A DNA stretch of 64,000 nucleotides from Microbacterium lacus (lineage in GTDB: Bacteria; Actinomycetota; Actinomycetes; Actinomycetales; Microbacteriaceae), in NCBI RefSeq assembly GCF_039531105.1, contig NZ_BAAAPK010000001.1, forward strand, positions 1 to 64,000. Direction: 5' to 3'. This document shows positions 15,496 to 24,633 of this stretch, piece after piece. Under the pieces are notes generated by a model. The model ran no database searches. It was given only the letters and a program-made list of their open reading frames with translations, and was not told the origin of the DNA. Numbering within the stretch: position 1 is the first letter of the stretch; each line of letters starts with the position of its first letter. The position numbers were made by a program, and so were the translations under genes.

Positions 15496-17631
15496 GTGAG
15501 GAGCGCACGGGTCGCAGAGCTGCTGCGACAGATGACCCCCGCCGAGAAGCTCGGGCAGCTGCAGATCGTCTTCCGCCCGCAGCTCGAGGATGCCGCGGCC
15601 CTCGTCCGCGGCGGACTCGGCTCGGTGTTCTGGCCGCAGTCCGCGGCCGCCTCCAACGCGCTGCAGCGCGAAGCGGTCGAGAACACCCGGCTCGGCATCC
15701 CGATCCTGATCGGACTCGACGTCATCCACGGTCAGCGCACGATCGCCCCCGTCCCGCTCGGTCAGGCGGCCTCTTTCGATCCCGGCATGGTCGAGGAGCT
15801 CGCCCGGACAGCGGCCCGTGAAGCGCGCTCGGGCGGGGTGAACTGGACGTTCTCGCCGATGGTCGACGTGTCGCGCGATCCGCGGTGGGGGCGCGTGGTC
15901 GAGGGCTTCGGCGAGGACGTGCACCTGAATGCGGTCATGGGCGCGGCGATGGTGCGCGGCTATCAGGGCCCGGACCTGGCCGCGCCGGGCACGATCGCGG
16001 CGACCGCGAAGCACTACGTCGCGTACGGGCAGCCCGAGGGAGGGCGCGACTACAACACCGTGGATGTGTCGTCGCACCGGCTGCGCAATGTGTTCCTCGA
16101 GCCCTTCCGCGCGGCCGTGGACGCGGGCGTGGCCGCGGTGATGGCGTCGTTCAACACGGTCTCGGGTGTGCCGATGCACATCAACCGCGACCTGTTGACT
16201 GGTGTCCTCAAGGACGAGTGGGGCTTCGGCGGCCTCGTGGTCGGCGATGCGGATGGTGTCGCCAACCTGCTGCCGCACCGCGTGGCCGAAACCCTCGACG
16301 AGGCCGTACGGATGGCGTACGCGGCGGGGCTCGACATCGAGATGGGCGGCTCGCCGACGACGAGCGGGTGGGATGCCGCATCCCTCGATCCGGCGCGGCT
16401 CGATGACGCCGTCGCCCGGGTGCTCGGCGTGAAGGAGGCGCTCGGCCTGTTCGCGCAGCCCTACGTCGACGAGGCAGCGGAGCTCGTCGAGCCGACCGCG
16501 GAGTCCCGTGCGCAGGCCCGGCTCGCCGCCGGGCGTTCGGCCGTGCTGCTGCGCAACGACGGCACGCTGCCGGTCGCGCGGCCGGCGCGCATCCTGCTCA
16601 CGGGTCCGTACGCGACCTCGACGGATCACTTGGGCGCGTGGACACAGGCATTCTCCGCGCGCTCCACGAGCATCGCCGATGCCTTGCGCGAGAGGCCCGA
16701 CGTCGAGGTCGTCGTCTCAGAGGGCGTGTCGTTCTTCGGCGACCGCTCGGATGACGTCGACGCCGTCGCGACCGCGGCGCTGGAGAGCGATGTCGTGGTG
16801 GTGTGCGTCGGGGAGCCGTCCTCGCTGTCGGGCGAAGCCGCCTCGCGCAGCGACCTGCGGCTGCCCGGGCGGCAGGCCGACCTCATCCGCGCGATCGCGG
16901 GGACCGGCATCCCGTTCGTCGTCGTACTGTGCAACGGCCGCCCGCTGGTCGTCGCCGACTGGATCGACCAGTCTCCGTCCGTCCTCGAGGTCTGGCACGG
17001 CGGCACCGAGGCCCCCGCGGCGATCGTCGACCTGCTGTTCGGCGACCAGGAGCCGGCCGGCCGCCTGCCGATGTCGTTCCCGCGCGCGGTCGGGCAGGTG
17101 CCGGTGCACTACGCGCACGAGAACACCGGGCGCCCGGCGACGGTGCGTGGAGCGATGACCCTCGAGTCCGTCGACGTCGTGCTCGAGGGGCCTGCGAACG
17201 TGGCCGAGAAGTACACCTCGAAGTACCTCGACCTCGACCTGGGTCCGCAGTTCTCGTTCGGGCACGGCTCGGGCTACGCGTCCTTCTCGTACGGTTCTCC
17301 GCGAGTTTCGGCCGCAGAGATCGGGCCGGACGGAGCAGTGGCGCTCGAGGTCGACGTCACGAACACGTCGGCACGCTCCGGCGATGAAGTGGTGCAGGTC
17401 TACGTGGAGGACCTCGTCGCGAGCATCGCGCCCCCGGTGCGCCGCCTCGTCGCGTTCGAGCGCCGCACGCTGGATGCCGGTGAGACCGCGACCTTCACGT
17501 TCTCGATCGGCGCGGAACAGCTCGGCTTCCGGCTCGCCGACGGGTCTCTGCTCGTGGAACCGGGTGTGTTCGTTCTGCACGTCGGCGGCGCGCTCGACCG
17601 CACCCAGCCCGTCGCCCTGCGAGTCCGCTGA
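15496..17631 (+). CDS. Beta-glucosidase-type glycoside hydrolase family 3
   Basis: This 711-residue GH3 enzyme has an N-terminal TIM barrel with DPRWGRVVEGFGED and KHYVAYGQPEGGRDYN. The nucleophile aspartate is expected in GLVVGDADGV near residue 257. The (alpha/beta) sandwich follows and a fibronectin-III-like domain closes the C-terminus (VDVTNTSARSGDEVVQVYV). The GTG at 15496 was chosen because GAAGGAG lies nine bases upstream. There is no signal peptide, so it hydrolyses imported glucosides in the cytosol. Beta-glucosidase or beta-xylosidase activity fits the family; the substrate is inferred. Confidence 0.9.
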   Translation: MRSARVAELLRQMTPAEKLGQLQIVFRPQLEDAAALVRGGLGSVFWPQSAAASNALQREAVENTRLGIPILIGLDVIHGQRTIAPVPLGQAASFDPGMVEELARTAAREARSGGVNWTFSPMVDVSRDPRWGRVVEGFGEDVHLNAVMGAAMVRGYQGPDLAAPGTIAATAKHYVAYGQPEGGRDYNTVDVSSHRLRNVFLEPFRAAVDAGVAAVMASFNTVSGVPMHINRDLLTGVLKDEWGFGGLVVGDADGVANLLPHRVAETLDEAVRMAYAAGLDIEMGGSPTTSGWDAASLDPARLDDAVARVLGVKEALGLFAQPYVDEAAELVEPTAESRAQARLAAGRSAVLLRNDGTLPVARPARILLTGPYATSTDHLGAWTQAFSARSTSIADALRERPDVEVVVSEGVSFFGDRSDDVDAVATAALESDVVVVCVGEPSSLSGEAASRSDLRLPGRQADLIRAIAGTGIPFVVVLCNGRPLVVADWIDQSPSVLEVWHGGTEAPAAIVDLLFGDQEPAGRLPMSFPRAVGQVPVHYAHENTGRPATVRGAMTLESVDVVLEGPANVAEKYTSKYLDLDLGPQFSFGHGSGYASFSYGSPRVSAAEIGPDGAVALEVDVTNTSARSGDEVVQVYVEDLVASIAPPVRRLVAFERRTLDAGETATFTFSIGAEQLGFRLADGSLLVEPGVFVLHVGGALDRTQPVALRVR

Positions 17632-17960
17632 CCTGACGCGAATCTGGCGCCCGGTCCCCGCCGCGCGGTGTCCCCAACGACTGCCGAGTGGGGCCGGAGT
17701 GGCCTGCCAGGCCGACCGCGAGACTGCTCCAGCCCCATCGAGCCGTCGTTCGGCACGTTTCGCGCGCGACAGGGCGGTACAGCTGCCCGGGGATGGAACG
17801 ACCACCGCTCCCCTCGCAGCAGTTCGGAAAAGTCGTCGGTGAACGATGACGAGGGATGCCGTTCCCCCGCGCTTCGCGGGGCCTCGAGCACGCGGCAGGG
17901 GTCGGCGACGACCTCCTCCGGCCATCACGAACTTCCGTCCGCGAGACTGCGTCGCGGACC
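17632..17960. other. Intergenic region between convergent hydrolases
   Basis: No convincing gene was found. The region holds two strong hairpins that could end the two converging transcripts, CCCCGCG/CGCGGGG at 17865-17881 and GTCCGCGA/TCGCGGAC at 17937-17959, plus a GCGAGACTGC motif near 17721. Confidence 0.6.
17937..17959. terminator. Hairpin at end of DUF5597 hydrolase gene
   Basis: Perfect 8-base arms GTCCGCGA and TCGCGGAC flank a 7-base loop, one base outside the stop codon of the minus-strand hydrolase gene. No clear T tract follows. Confidence 0.5.
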
Positions 17961-19589
17961 TCAGAGTCGCACGAGCCGGATGCGGGCCGCGCCGACGCGA
18001 TCGGTCGGAAGGATCATCAGGCGCTCGTCGCCGTTGAGCACCCGTCCCGGAACGACCTCGTCGCCGTCCATCAGCAGCTCGACCACCGAGTCGATCTCGA
18101 CCCGCGCGCCGGCGGCGAAGAAGTCGAGCACGAGCTCGCGACCGATGATGAGGAAGCCGTCCTCGCCGTCGCCGATGATCAGGCCGAAGGGCCGCGTCTC
18201 ACCCTGGTGGGTCACCTGCGCATCAGCGACGGTTTCGTCGGGCACCTTGAGCTCGGCGGCGGGTACGTGGACGCCGGCATCCAGCAGCATCCTCTGGAAG
18301 AGCGCGAGCGCGCCGCGCGCGGTGACGTCGACACCCGCGACCTGTCGCTCCTCGATGTCGACCCCGGGCTCGATGACGACCGCGGCGATCGTCCCCCGCC
18401 GCTGCGCCTGGGTGATCTCGTCCTGGAGTGCGGCGATGAACCGGAGCGTCGCGGCGACCTGACCATCCGGGTTCGCGCCGTCGAGCCCGTACGCGGACCA
18501 CCCGACAGCCCCGTACGTGCCGATCGCGCGAACGAGCTCACCCGCACTGAGTCGGCACTCGGGGACGAAGAACGGCTGGATGCCGGTGGCATAGTGCTTC
18601 ATCGCCGCGTCGGCGTCGTGCACATAGACGTCCGGCCCGAGGAACGCGAGCGAAGGCGCTGCGGCACGCCACACATCGAGAACGGTGGATACCGGACCCC
18701 CGCTCGGGTACTGGCCGGGCGTGTCCTGACCAGGCTGCGGACCGAGCCACGCGTTCGCGTACAGCAGCACGTCGGCGATGGCTTTGCCCCGGGCGGCGAG
18801 GTGCTCGACATAGGTCGCGATCTCCCACGCCATGAACACCTCGTCGGCGGCGGGCGTCTCGCCGAAGACCTGTGGCCACGACCCGCTCTCGGGGGTGCCG
18901 TTCGCCTCCCAGAGCCGACGGGCGGACGTGCTGCCCGCGGGCGTGTTCGACACGTGCGCCAGCAGCTCGGACGGCACGGGACCCTCCCATGCCGCCTCGG
19001 CAAGCGGGCTGCGGTCGCGGCTGTCGGAGAGGATCCCCGACTCGTTCTCGACCTGCACCATTGCGACCGTGCCGTCGGGATCGGCATCCACCAGGTGCCG
19101 GATGAGCGCCTCGAAAGCCTTGGCATCGGCCTCGCGCAGCTCGGGGCTGAACACCGAGAGCACCGGCTTGGCCGTCGCGCCCTTATGGGTGAAGGCCTGC
19201 ATGCCCTTCGGCTCGACCACGACGCGCGGGAAGCGCGCCGGGTCGCGGCGCACCCAGGTGGGCGAATACGTGGAGCCCGCGTTCTTGAACGCGCCGAACC
19301 ACAGCAGCACCAGACGAAGCTCGTTCGCGCGAGCCTCGGCGAGCATGATGTCCACCAGCGAGAAGTCGAACGTGCCCTCGACCGGCTCGCTGAGCGCCCA
19401 GCTGACGGGTGAGAGAACGACGTTCGAGCCGACGCGCCGGACATGTGCGAACGAGTCGCGGATGGCCTTCGGCGACGACGAGGCCGAGTTGAAGACCTGC
19501 CCGCCGACCAGCAGCTCCGGCGACCCGTCACGACGCAGGACGAACGGCGCTTCGGTCGACAGGGTCCACGGGCGTGCGGCGGGGTTCAC
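17961..19589 (-). CDS. GH35-like glycoside hydrolase with C-terminal DUF5597
   Basis: This 542-residue TIM-barrel hydrolase resembles bacterial beta-galactosidases of the GH35/DUF5597 type. The acid/base is probably Glu183 in VQVENESG and the nucleophile the Glu in FFVPECRLS. The C-terminal beta domain (VTHQGETRPFGLIIGDGEDG) fits DUF5597. The GTG at 19589 has GGAG seven bases upstream, and its first bases overlap the GH43 stop. There is no signal peptide, so action is intracellular. It likely removes beta-galactosyl or similar residues from imported glycosides. Fold and family are reasonably sure, the sugar is not. Confidence 0.82.
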   Translation of the reverse strand: MNPAARPWTLSTEAPFVLRRDGSPELLVGGQVFNSASSSPKAIRDSFAHVRRVGSNVVLSPVSWALSEPVEGTFDFSLVDIMLAEARANELRLVLLWFGAFKNAGSTYSPTWVRRDPARFPRVVVEPKGMQAFTHKGATAKPVLSVFSPELREADAKAFEALIRHLVDADPDGTVAMVQVENESGILSDSRDRSPLAEAAWEGPVPSELLAHVSNTPAGSTSARRLWEANGTPESGSWPQVFGETPAADEVFMAWEIATYVEHLAARGKAIADVLLYANAWLGPQPGQDTPGQYPSGGPVSTVLDVWRAAAPSLAFLGPDVYVHDADAAMKHYATGIQPFFVPECRLSAGELVRAIGTYGAVGWSAYGLDGANPDGQVAATLRFIAALQDEITQAQRRGTIAAVVIEPGVDIEERQVAGVDVTARGALALFQRMLLDAGVHVPAAELKVPDETVADAQVTHQGETRPFGLIIGDGEDGFLIIGRELVLDFFAAGARVEIDSVVELLMDGDEVVPGRVLNGDERLMILPTDRVGAARIRLVRL

Positions 19590-21055
19590 GGGAGTCTCCG
19601 ATAGGTGAAGTCGCGGAACCGCGCCTCCCCTGCGCCCGTCGCGTACAGCGCGGGGCGCAGGCTGAGCAGGTCGCCGACGGTGTTGACGTGGTAGCCGGAG
19701 GTCTCGTAGCGGATGCCGTGACGCGTCCACTCGCCACCCGGGACGCGGTACCAGCCGGTGACGACGTGCTGGTCGTTGCGGATCCGCAGCGTGATGCGGG
19801 AGGTCGCGGGGGCGGGCTCGCGCCAGTGCGTGCGGATGCCGCCCGAATAGCTCAGCATCCGCTCGGAGTCGATCCCCATGCCGCAGAACAGCCGGCTGTT
19901 GAAGAACAGGAGGAGGCCCGCCTCGAGACCGGGCTCGACCGTGACGTCGACCTCGATCTCGTACGCGTGGTCGCCGGTGAGCATCGCGAGCGGCGACGTG
20001 TCGGCGGGCGAGGTGCCCTTGCCCCGCAGCACCAGGCCGTCGTCGACCCGCGCGCGATCGGCCTCGCCTCGGCCGGGAGCGTGGAATGTCCACCGCCGGC
20101 CGAGTTCGAGCCGGGAGAAGTCGTCGGAGATGTCCGGCGCGGGAAGCTGCTCGGCGGCTCCCGCAGGCGCCTCGATCGGTCCGCGGATGTCACTGACGAC
20201 CGCTTCGGGCCATCCGTCATCGCCCCACCGGATCGGCTCGAGCAGGATCTGGCGACCCAGGGTGCGATACCCGTTCTCGTAGCCGTGCGAGACCATCCAC
20301 CAGTCGTCGGGGCCCCCGCCGGGTCCTTCGACGAGCGTCGCGTGTCCGCGCGACCACCACGCCTCGGACGCATCCTCGGTCCGGGCGATCGGGTTCCGGG
20401 GGTGGTTCTCCCACGGACCGTCGATCGAGCGCGACCGCGCGACGATCACCATGTGCCCGGTCGGCGGGCCCGCCGTGCCGCCGACCGCGCTCACGAGGTA
20501 GAACCACTCACCGCGCCGGAAGAGCTTCGGGCCCTCGAGCGCGTAGGCCTCGGTGATCCACTCGTCGGGGTATCGCCAGCCGTCGTACACCTGCTCGAGT
20601 TCGCCCACGGTCGACAGGCCGTCATCGGCGAGGCGGATGCGGCGCACCCCGTTCGTGAACAGCCACCGTGTGCCGTCCTCGCCGAGGACATGACCGGGGT
20701 CGATCGCCCCGCGGATGCCGAGATCGATCGGCTCGGACCACGGGCCTTCCATCGCGTCGGCGTGGATCACGAAGATCGACGCGTCGGTCAGCGTCGACCA
20801 CGGCGTGGGGATGAACGGGATGTAGATGAAGAAGCGCCCGTCGTGCTCCGCGATGTCGACCGCGAACGTGCTGCCGACGGGGTTCGGCAGCGCGTAAGTC
20901 ACGTAGGTCCAGTTCACGAGGTCCGTCGAGCGATACAGCGGAAGACCGGGGGCGGCCTCGAACGACGAGTAAGTGAGCCAATAGTCGTCGCCGACCTTGA
21001 TGACGGCCGGGTCGGGACGGTCGCCGGGCAGGACCGGGTTCGTGAACGCGGTCAT
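19586..21055 (-). CDS. Glycoside hydrolase family 43 (xylosidase/arabinofuranosidase type)
   Basis: This 489-residue protein has a five-bladed propeller with the GH43 triad: Asp in GDRPDPAVI near residue 15, Asp in GAIDPGH and Glu in YALEGPKLF. A C-terminal beta-sandwich (from about residue 300, ISDDFSRLELGRRWTFH) is of the type that completes the active site in beta-xylosidases. It overlaps the GH35-like gene by four bases. It removes pentose decorations (xylose or arabinose), which are common on plant flavonoid glycosides and xylan. Cytosolic, with no signal peptide. Confidence 0.9.
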   Translation of the reverse strand: MTAFTNPVLPGDRPDPAVIKVGDDYWLTYSSFEAAPGLPLYRSTDLVNWTYVTYALPNPVGSTFAVDIAEHDGRFFIYIPFIPTPWSTLTDASIFVIHADAMEGPWSEPIDLGIRGAIDPGHVLGEDGTRWLFTNGVRRIRLADDGLSTVGELEQVYDGWRYPDEWITEAYALEGPKLFRRGEWFYLVSAVGGTAGPPTGHMVIVARSRSIDGPWENHPRNPIARTEDASEAWWSRGHATLVEGPGGGPDDWWMVSHGYENGYRTLGRQILLEPIRWGDDGWPEAVVSDIRGPIEAPAGAAEQLPAPDISDDFSRLELGRRWTFHAPGRGEADRARVDDGLVLRGKGTSPADTSPLAMLTGDHAYEIEVDVTVEPGLEAGLLLFFNSRLFCGMGIDSERMLSYSGGIRTHWREPAPATSRITLRIRNDQHVVTGWYRVPGGEWTRHGIRYETSGYHVNTVGDLLSLRPALYATGAGEARFRDFTYRRLP

Positions 21056-22218
21056 TCCTTACTTCCCTCGGCGGCGCCGATCCAGGAGGACACGACCGGA
21101 GATCCCGCGAACCGGTCGGCGATCCGCAGGTACCCGGCAGGGCTGGGGTGGAGCCCGTCGGGCAGCTCGGCGATGTCGTCTGCCCCGAAGAGGTCGAGCC
21201 CGTCGAGATAGTAGAGGGCCGGGTCCTCCATGGAGCGCGTCTGGACGATGTCGCGCAGGATCTCGCGCACCGAGCGCAGCGTGAGCGGCGGCTCGAAGAA
21301 GTCCGGCGTCGTGCTCGGCGTGCCGCGCCGCTCGCCGGTCTCGGGGTCGGTGACGGTCGGGCCCGGCGTGTCCTCGTGCATGGGGCACAGAATCGGAGAG
21401 ATCACGAGGATCGGAGCGGTGGGGGCGCCCTCGCGGATCGTGTCGAGGAATCCGTGCACGGCGGGCACGAACGTGCGCCGCTTCATGGTGTCGCCGCCGA
21501 CGATGTTGATGCCGATCTTGAGGCTGAACAGGTCGGCACCGGAATCGCGCATCGCGCGCGCGGTGAACGGGTCGAGGTGTGCGTTCGCGGCGAAGCCGAG
21601 ATTGGTCACGTCCAGAGCGATCTGTCCGGCGGCGGCGACCGGCCACACTCCGCGCGGCGTCTCGGCCTCGATGCAATGGCTGATCGAACTGCCGTGGTGC
21701 CACCAGCGGAGCTGATCGAGCTGTTCGGCGGGCGCGAGCGGCGCATCGGCGCGAACATCGCGGACCTCGACGGTGTCGGTCTGGGGCAGCCACACCACGA
21801 CGCGGCGCTCCCCCAGACCTGTTCCGCCGAGCTCGAACCGTGCGACGGCGGACTCGCCCTTCACGAACCGCGGTCCGCCGGGCTCTGCCAGATGCAGTTC
21901 TGATCCGCCGGTCACTCGAGCGTCGGCGACGGGATCGCCGTCGACGGTCGAGGAGAAGACAGCCCACCGCACGTGTTCAGGCACCCACGGGAGGTACAGG
22001 CCGGTGGTCTCCACGGTCAGCTCGAGCCAGGTGGCAGCGGTCCGGAACTCCAGTCGCACGCCCGATGCCTGCTCCGAGGCGATGCGCATCCAGTCCGAGT
22101 CGGACTGCGCCCGTGCGCGCGCCGGCAGGCGCAGCGGAGTCAGGCCGGTCGGGCTCACCTCGACGTCCACCGCTCCGCGGAGGCTCGCGCGCACCAGTTC
22201 GAGCGTCGCCTGATTCAC
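21052..22218 (-). CDS. SGNH/GDSL-type carbohydrate esterase
   Basis: This 388-residue protein has an N-terminal beta domain (about 1-160) and a C-terminal SGNH hydrolase domain: WWHHGSSISH carries the nucleophile Ser, NLGFAANA and GINIVGGD the oxyanion residues, and PDGLHPSPAGY the Asp/His pair. The GTG at 22218 overlaps the upstream stop by four bases. The family removes acetyl or acyl groups from sugars. Its place among glycoside hydrolases suggests de-acylation of decorated plant glycosides before the hydrolases act. Confidence 0.85.
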   Translation of the reverse strand: MNQATLELVRASLRGAVDVEVSPTGLTPLRLPARARAQSDSDWMRIASEQASGVRLEFRTAATWLELTVETTGLYLPWVPEHVRWAVFSSTVDGDPVADARVTGGSELHLAEPGGPRFVKGESAVARFELGGTGLGERRVVVWLPQTDTVEVRDVRADAPLAPAEQLDQLRWWHHGSSISHCIEAETPRGVWPVAAAGQIALDVTNLGFAANAHLDPFTARAMRDSGADLFSLKIGINIVGGDTMKRRTFVPAVHGFLDTIREGAPTAPILVISPILCPMHEDTPGPTVTDPETGERRGTPSTTPDFFEPPLTLRSVREILRDIVQTRSMEDPALYYLDGLDLFGADDIAELPDGLHPSPAGYLRIADRFAGSPVVSSWIGAAEGSKE

Positions 22219-23123
22219 GCGCTGATCCACTCGGCGATCGCCTCGATCGTCGGGAGCGCGGTCGGGTCGGACGGCTCGTTGATGTGGCCGTGACCGGCAG
22301 CCACCTCGAGGTGCAGCGCGACCCGGATGCCGGCATCCTCGAGCTGACGGGCGAACGCTTCGCCCGAGGGTCGCAGGTCGTCCTTCTCGCACACCACCAC
22401 GAGCGTCGACGGGAAGCCGTCGACCCGCCCGAGGGCGGCGAACGCGTGCGGGTCGCGCAGCGCCTCATCCGATCCGGCGAAGTTCAGTGCGAGCTGCCCG
22501 TGCGGCGATGCGAGGTCGACGACCTCCGAGGCTTCGGGCCCGTTCGGGTGCACCACGGGGTACACGAGGACGAGTCCCGCCGGCACCGGGTCGCCGGCAT
22601 CCTGCAGCTGCGCGACCGCACCCGCCGTGAGGTTGCCGCCCGCGCTCGCCCCGCCCAGCAGCACGGCGTCGGAAGGGACGCCGAAGAGCTCGGCGGCGTG
22701 CGCGACGGCATGGGTGAAGGCGGCACGGACCTCGTCCGTCGGCTCGGGGAAGTGCACATCGCCGAGGCACTTGACGTAGTCCACCGACAACACCGGGATG
22801 CCGCGCGCGGCGAATTCGAGCGCCACCCAGTTCGCCTCGGGCATGTCCAGGTACCCGCCGATGAACGCGCCGCCGTGCACCCACACCAGGGCCCGACCGG
22901 ATGCCGGCGCCGCGGCATCCCGATACAGCCTCGCCGGGACGAGCCTGCCGTGCGGTCCGTCGATGCGGATGTCGGCGGTCTCGACGCCCGACAGGTGCGG
23001 GAAGCGGCGCGTCAACGACGCGGTGTCGATGTCGTTCCGCGGGTCGGCCGGCTCACCGTTCTCGGCGAGCCAGCGGACGGCATCTGCGATCGGCATGCGG
23101 CGGAAGTCTGGCTGCTCGGTCAT
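22215..23123 (-). CDS. Alpha/beta hydrolase, hormone-sensitive-lipase-like esterase
   Basis: This 302-residue esterase has the oxyanion motif WVHGGAFIGG, nucleophile Ser in LGGASAGGN, acid in VCEKDDLRPSG and catalytic His in AGHGHINEP. It overlaps both neighbours by four bases and so belongs to the operon that starts with the two fused deglycosidases. It may hydrolyse acyl or aromatic esters (for example malonyl, acetyl or cinnamoyl groups) on glycosides. Cytosolic. The substrate is inferred from context only. Confidence 0.87.
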   Translation of the reverse strand: MTEQPDFRRMPIADAVRWLAENGEPADPRNDIDTASLTRRFPHLSGVETADIRIDGPHGRLVPARLYRDAAAPASGRALVWVHGGAFIGGYLDMPEANWVALEFAARGIPVLSVDYVKCLGDVHFPEPTDEVRAAFTHAVAHAAELFGVPSDAVLLGGASAGGNLTAGAVAQLQDAGDPVPAGLVLVYPVVHPNGPEASEVVDLASPHGQLALNFAGSDEALRDPHAFAALGRVDGFPSTLVVVCEKDDLRPSGEAFARQLEDAGIRVALHLEVAAGHGHINEPSDPTALPTIEAIAEWISA

Positions 23124-24595
23124 GCCGGCTGCAGCTCCCGCATCGAGCGGCGGATCAGGTCGTGCTGCTTGCGCACGAGTACGAGCGGGTCGACCTCGCC
23201 GAGCTCGGCGAACGCGTGGCCCTCCCATTCGCTCGACCAGTAGCCGCGGTAGCCGTTCTCGACGAAGACGCGCACGAGCTCGGGGTAGTCGATCGCCGGC
23301 TCGAGGCCGTTCTCGTCGATGTCGTAAAACTTCGCGTGCACGTGCAGGATCTGCGGCATGATGTCCGCCCACTCCTGCGGGGCGACGTGGCCGTGCATGT
23401 TGAACGCGAGGTGTGCGAACGAACCGAGGCGGCCCGGGTCGAAGTCGCGGCTCTTGAGGTAGCCGATGAACTCCTGCTGGCGCTCCTGCATCGTCGCGTC
23501 GGTGGCCCAAATCGCCTGCAGCTTTGCAAGCGCCTCGTCGTCCAGGCCCGCGCGCTGGACGGCGCGCAGCAGGGTCGGCGACATCGCGTGCATCGTCGAC
23601 GAGAAGTCGGCGACGAACCCGAGCAGCGGCGAATCGAGCTCGGCGTACGTCTCGCGGACCTTCATGACGGCCGGGGCGTTGGGCCCCATCGGCGCGTGGA
23701 TCTCGTACGCGAGCTTGAGGTTCAGCTTCTCGGCGACCGGGAGCAGCCGGCGCAGCAGCTCGGGCTTGGCGCTCTGGATGCGCACGAGCGGGAACGCGAG
23801 CTTCTTCGCGCCCTGGAACATGACCTCGCTGAACTCGAACTCCTCGTCAGGCGTCATGTCGCGGTCACGGCGGCGACCCATGTCGAGGTTCGCCCCGAAC
23901 GAGCTCTCGTCGAAGCCGTGCTTGTCGAACGCGGCGCGCCAGCTCGCGACGAACTCGTCCGAGACGATCGGGTACGTCGGCAGCACCTGCGAGGCGACGA
24001 TCTCGATGCCCGGGCCGATGCCGAGCTCGGCGACCCGGTCGAGCAGTCCGTCGAAGTCGAACCAGCCGGCGCGGAACTCCGCGCTGGCCGAGTAGAGCGT
24101 GAGACCGAGCTTGAACGGGTCGGCGTCGGTCGCCGGAGGCGGCGGGGGCACATCCGACACGAGCGCCGGGGCCGCGGCATCCCGATCCGTCGACGTCAGC
24201 TCGAGCGACTGCCGCACGAAGTTCGGCACGTACATGCCGGGGCCGCCGTCCTGTCCGGGCGCGATCTGCATGTACGGCAGCCGGAGCTCGCCGAAGATCT
24301 CGACCTGGTGCGTCTCGCCGAGCGCGATCGGTGCCTCGCGGCGCACGATGAGGAGCGGGTGCTCCTGCAGGTACCAGAGCACGTCGCTCTGCTCGGGCAG
24401 CTGGTCGAGCGTATACCGGACGCCCTGCAGCTCGAACGCGATGTCGCCCGCCGACAACTCGGTGCCGTCGATCGTGACTTTGAGCGTTCCGACCGACGAG
24501 AGCCAGAGGCTGCGGTACCAGGGCAGGGTCAGTGAGAGCGCGAGGCCGTCGGGATGCACCCGCAGGCTGTCCTCGGCGATGAGTCCGTTGGGCAT
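23120..24595 (-). CDS. Fused C-glycoside deglycosidase: DUF6379 beta domain plus TIM-barrel alpha domain
   Basis: This 491-residue fusion has residues 1-133 as a DUF6379 beta subunit (LPWYRSLWLSSVGT, LPYMQIAPGQDGGPGMYV), 134-160 as a proline-rich linker (DVPPPPPATDADP) and 161-491 as the TIM-barrel alpha part. Predicted metal ligands are Glu299 (YEIHAP), Asp330 (VADFSS), His418/His420 (LHVHAKFYDID) and Glu456 (SSEWEG). In the known enzymes these are separate polypeptides. Both halves are closest to copy 2 at 1492-3746. ATG 24595 follows AAGGAA. The stop overlaps the esterase start. It probably cleaves a C-glycoside on its own or as an oligomer. Confidence 0.85.
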   Translation of the reverse strand: MPNGLIAEDSLRVHPDGLALSLTLPWYRSLWLSSVGTLKVTIDGTELSAGDIAFELQGVRYTLDQLPEQSDVLWYLQEHPLLIVRREAPIALGETHQVEIFGELRLPYMQIAPGQDGGPGMYVPNFVRQSLELTSTDRDAAAPALVSDVPPPPPATDADPFKLGLTLYSASAEFRAGWFDFDGLLDRVAELGIGPGIEIVASQVLPTYPIVSDEFVASWRAAFDKHGFDESSFGANLDMGRRRDRDMTPDEEFEFSEVMFQGAKKLAFPLVRIQSAKPELLRRLLPVAEKLNLKLAYEIHAPMGPNAPAVMKVRETYAELDSPLLGFVADFSSTMHAMSPTLLRAVQRAGLDDEALAKLQAIWATDATMQERQQEFIGYLKSRDFDPGRLGSFAHLAFNMHGHVAPQEWADIMPQILHVHAKFYDIDENGLEPAIDYPELVRVFVENGYRGYWSSEWEGHAFAELGEVDPLVLVRKQHDLIRRSMRELQPA

Positions 24596-24633
24596 GGTGA
24601 GGTTCCTTCGTTGTCGATGGGAGGATGCCGCGC

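Noticed and set aside
17856..19412. Long plus-strand open frame opposite the DUF5597 hydrolase
   Set aside because: Composition is that of a third-position GC shadow. The opposite strand encodes a clear TIM-barrel hydrolase.
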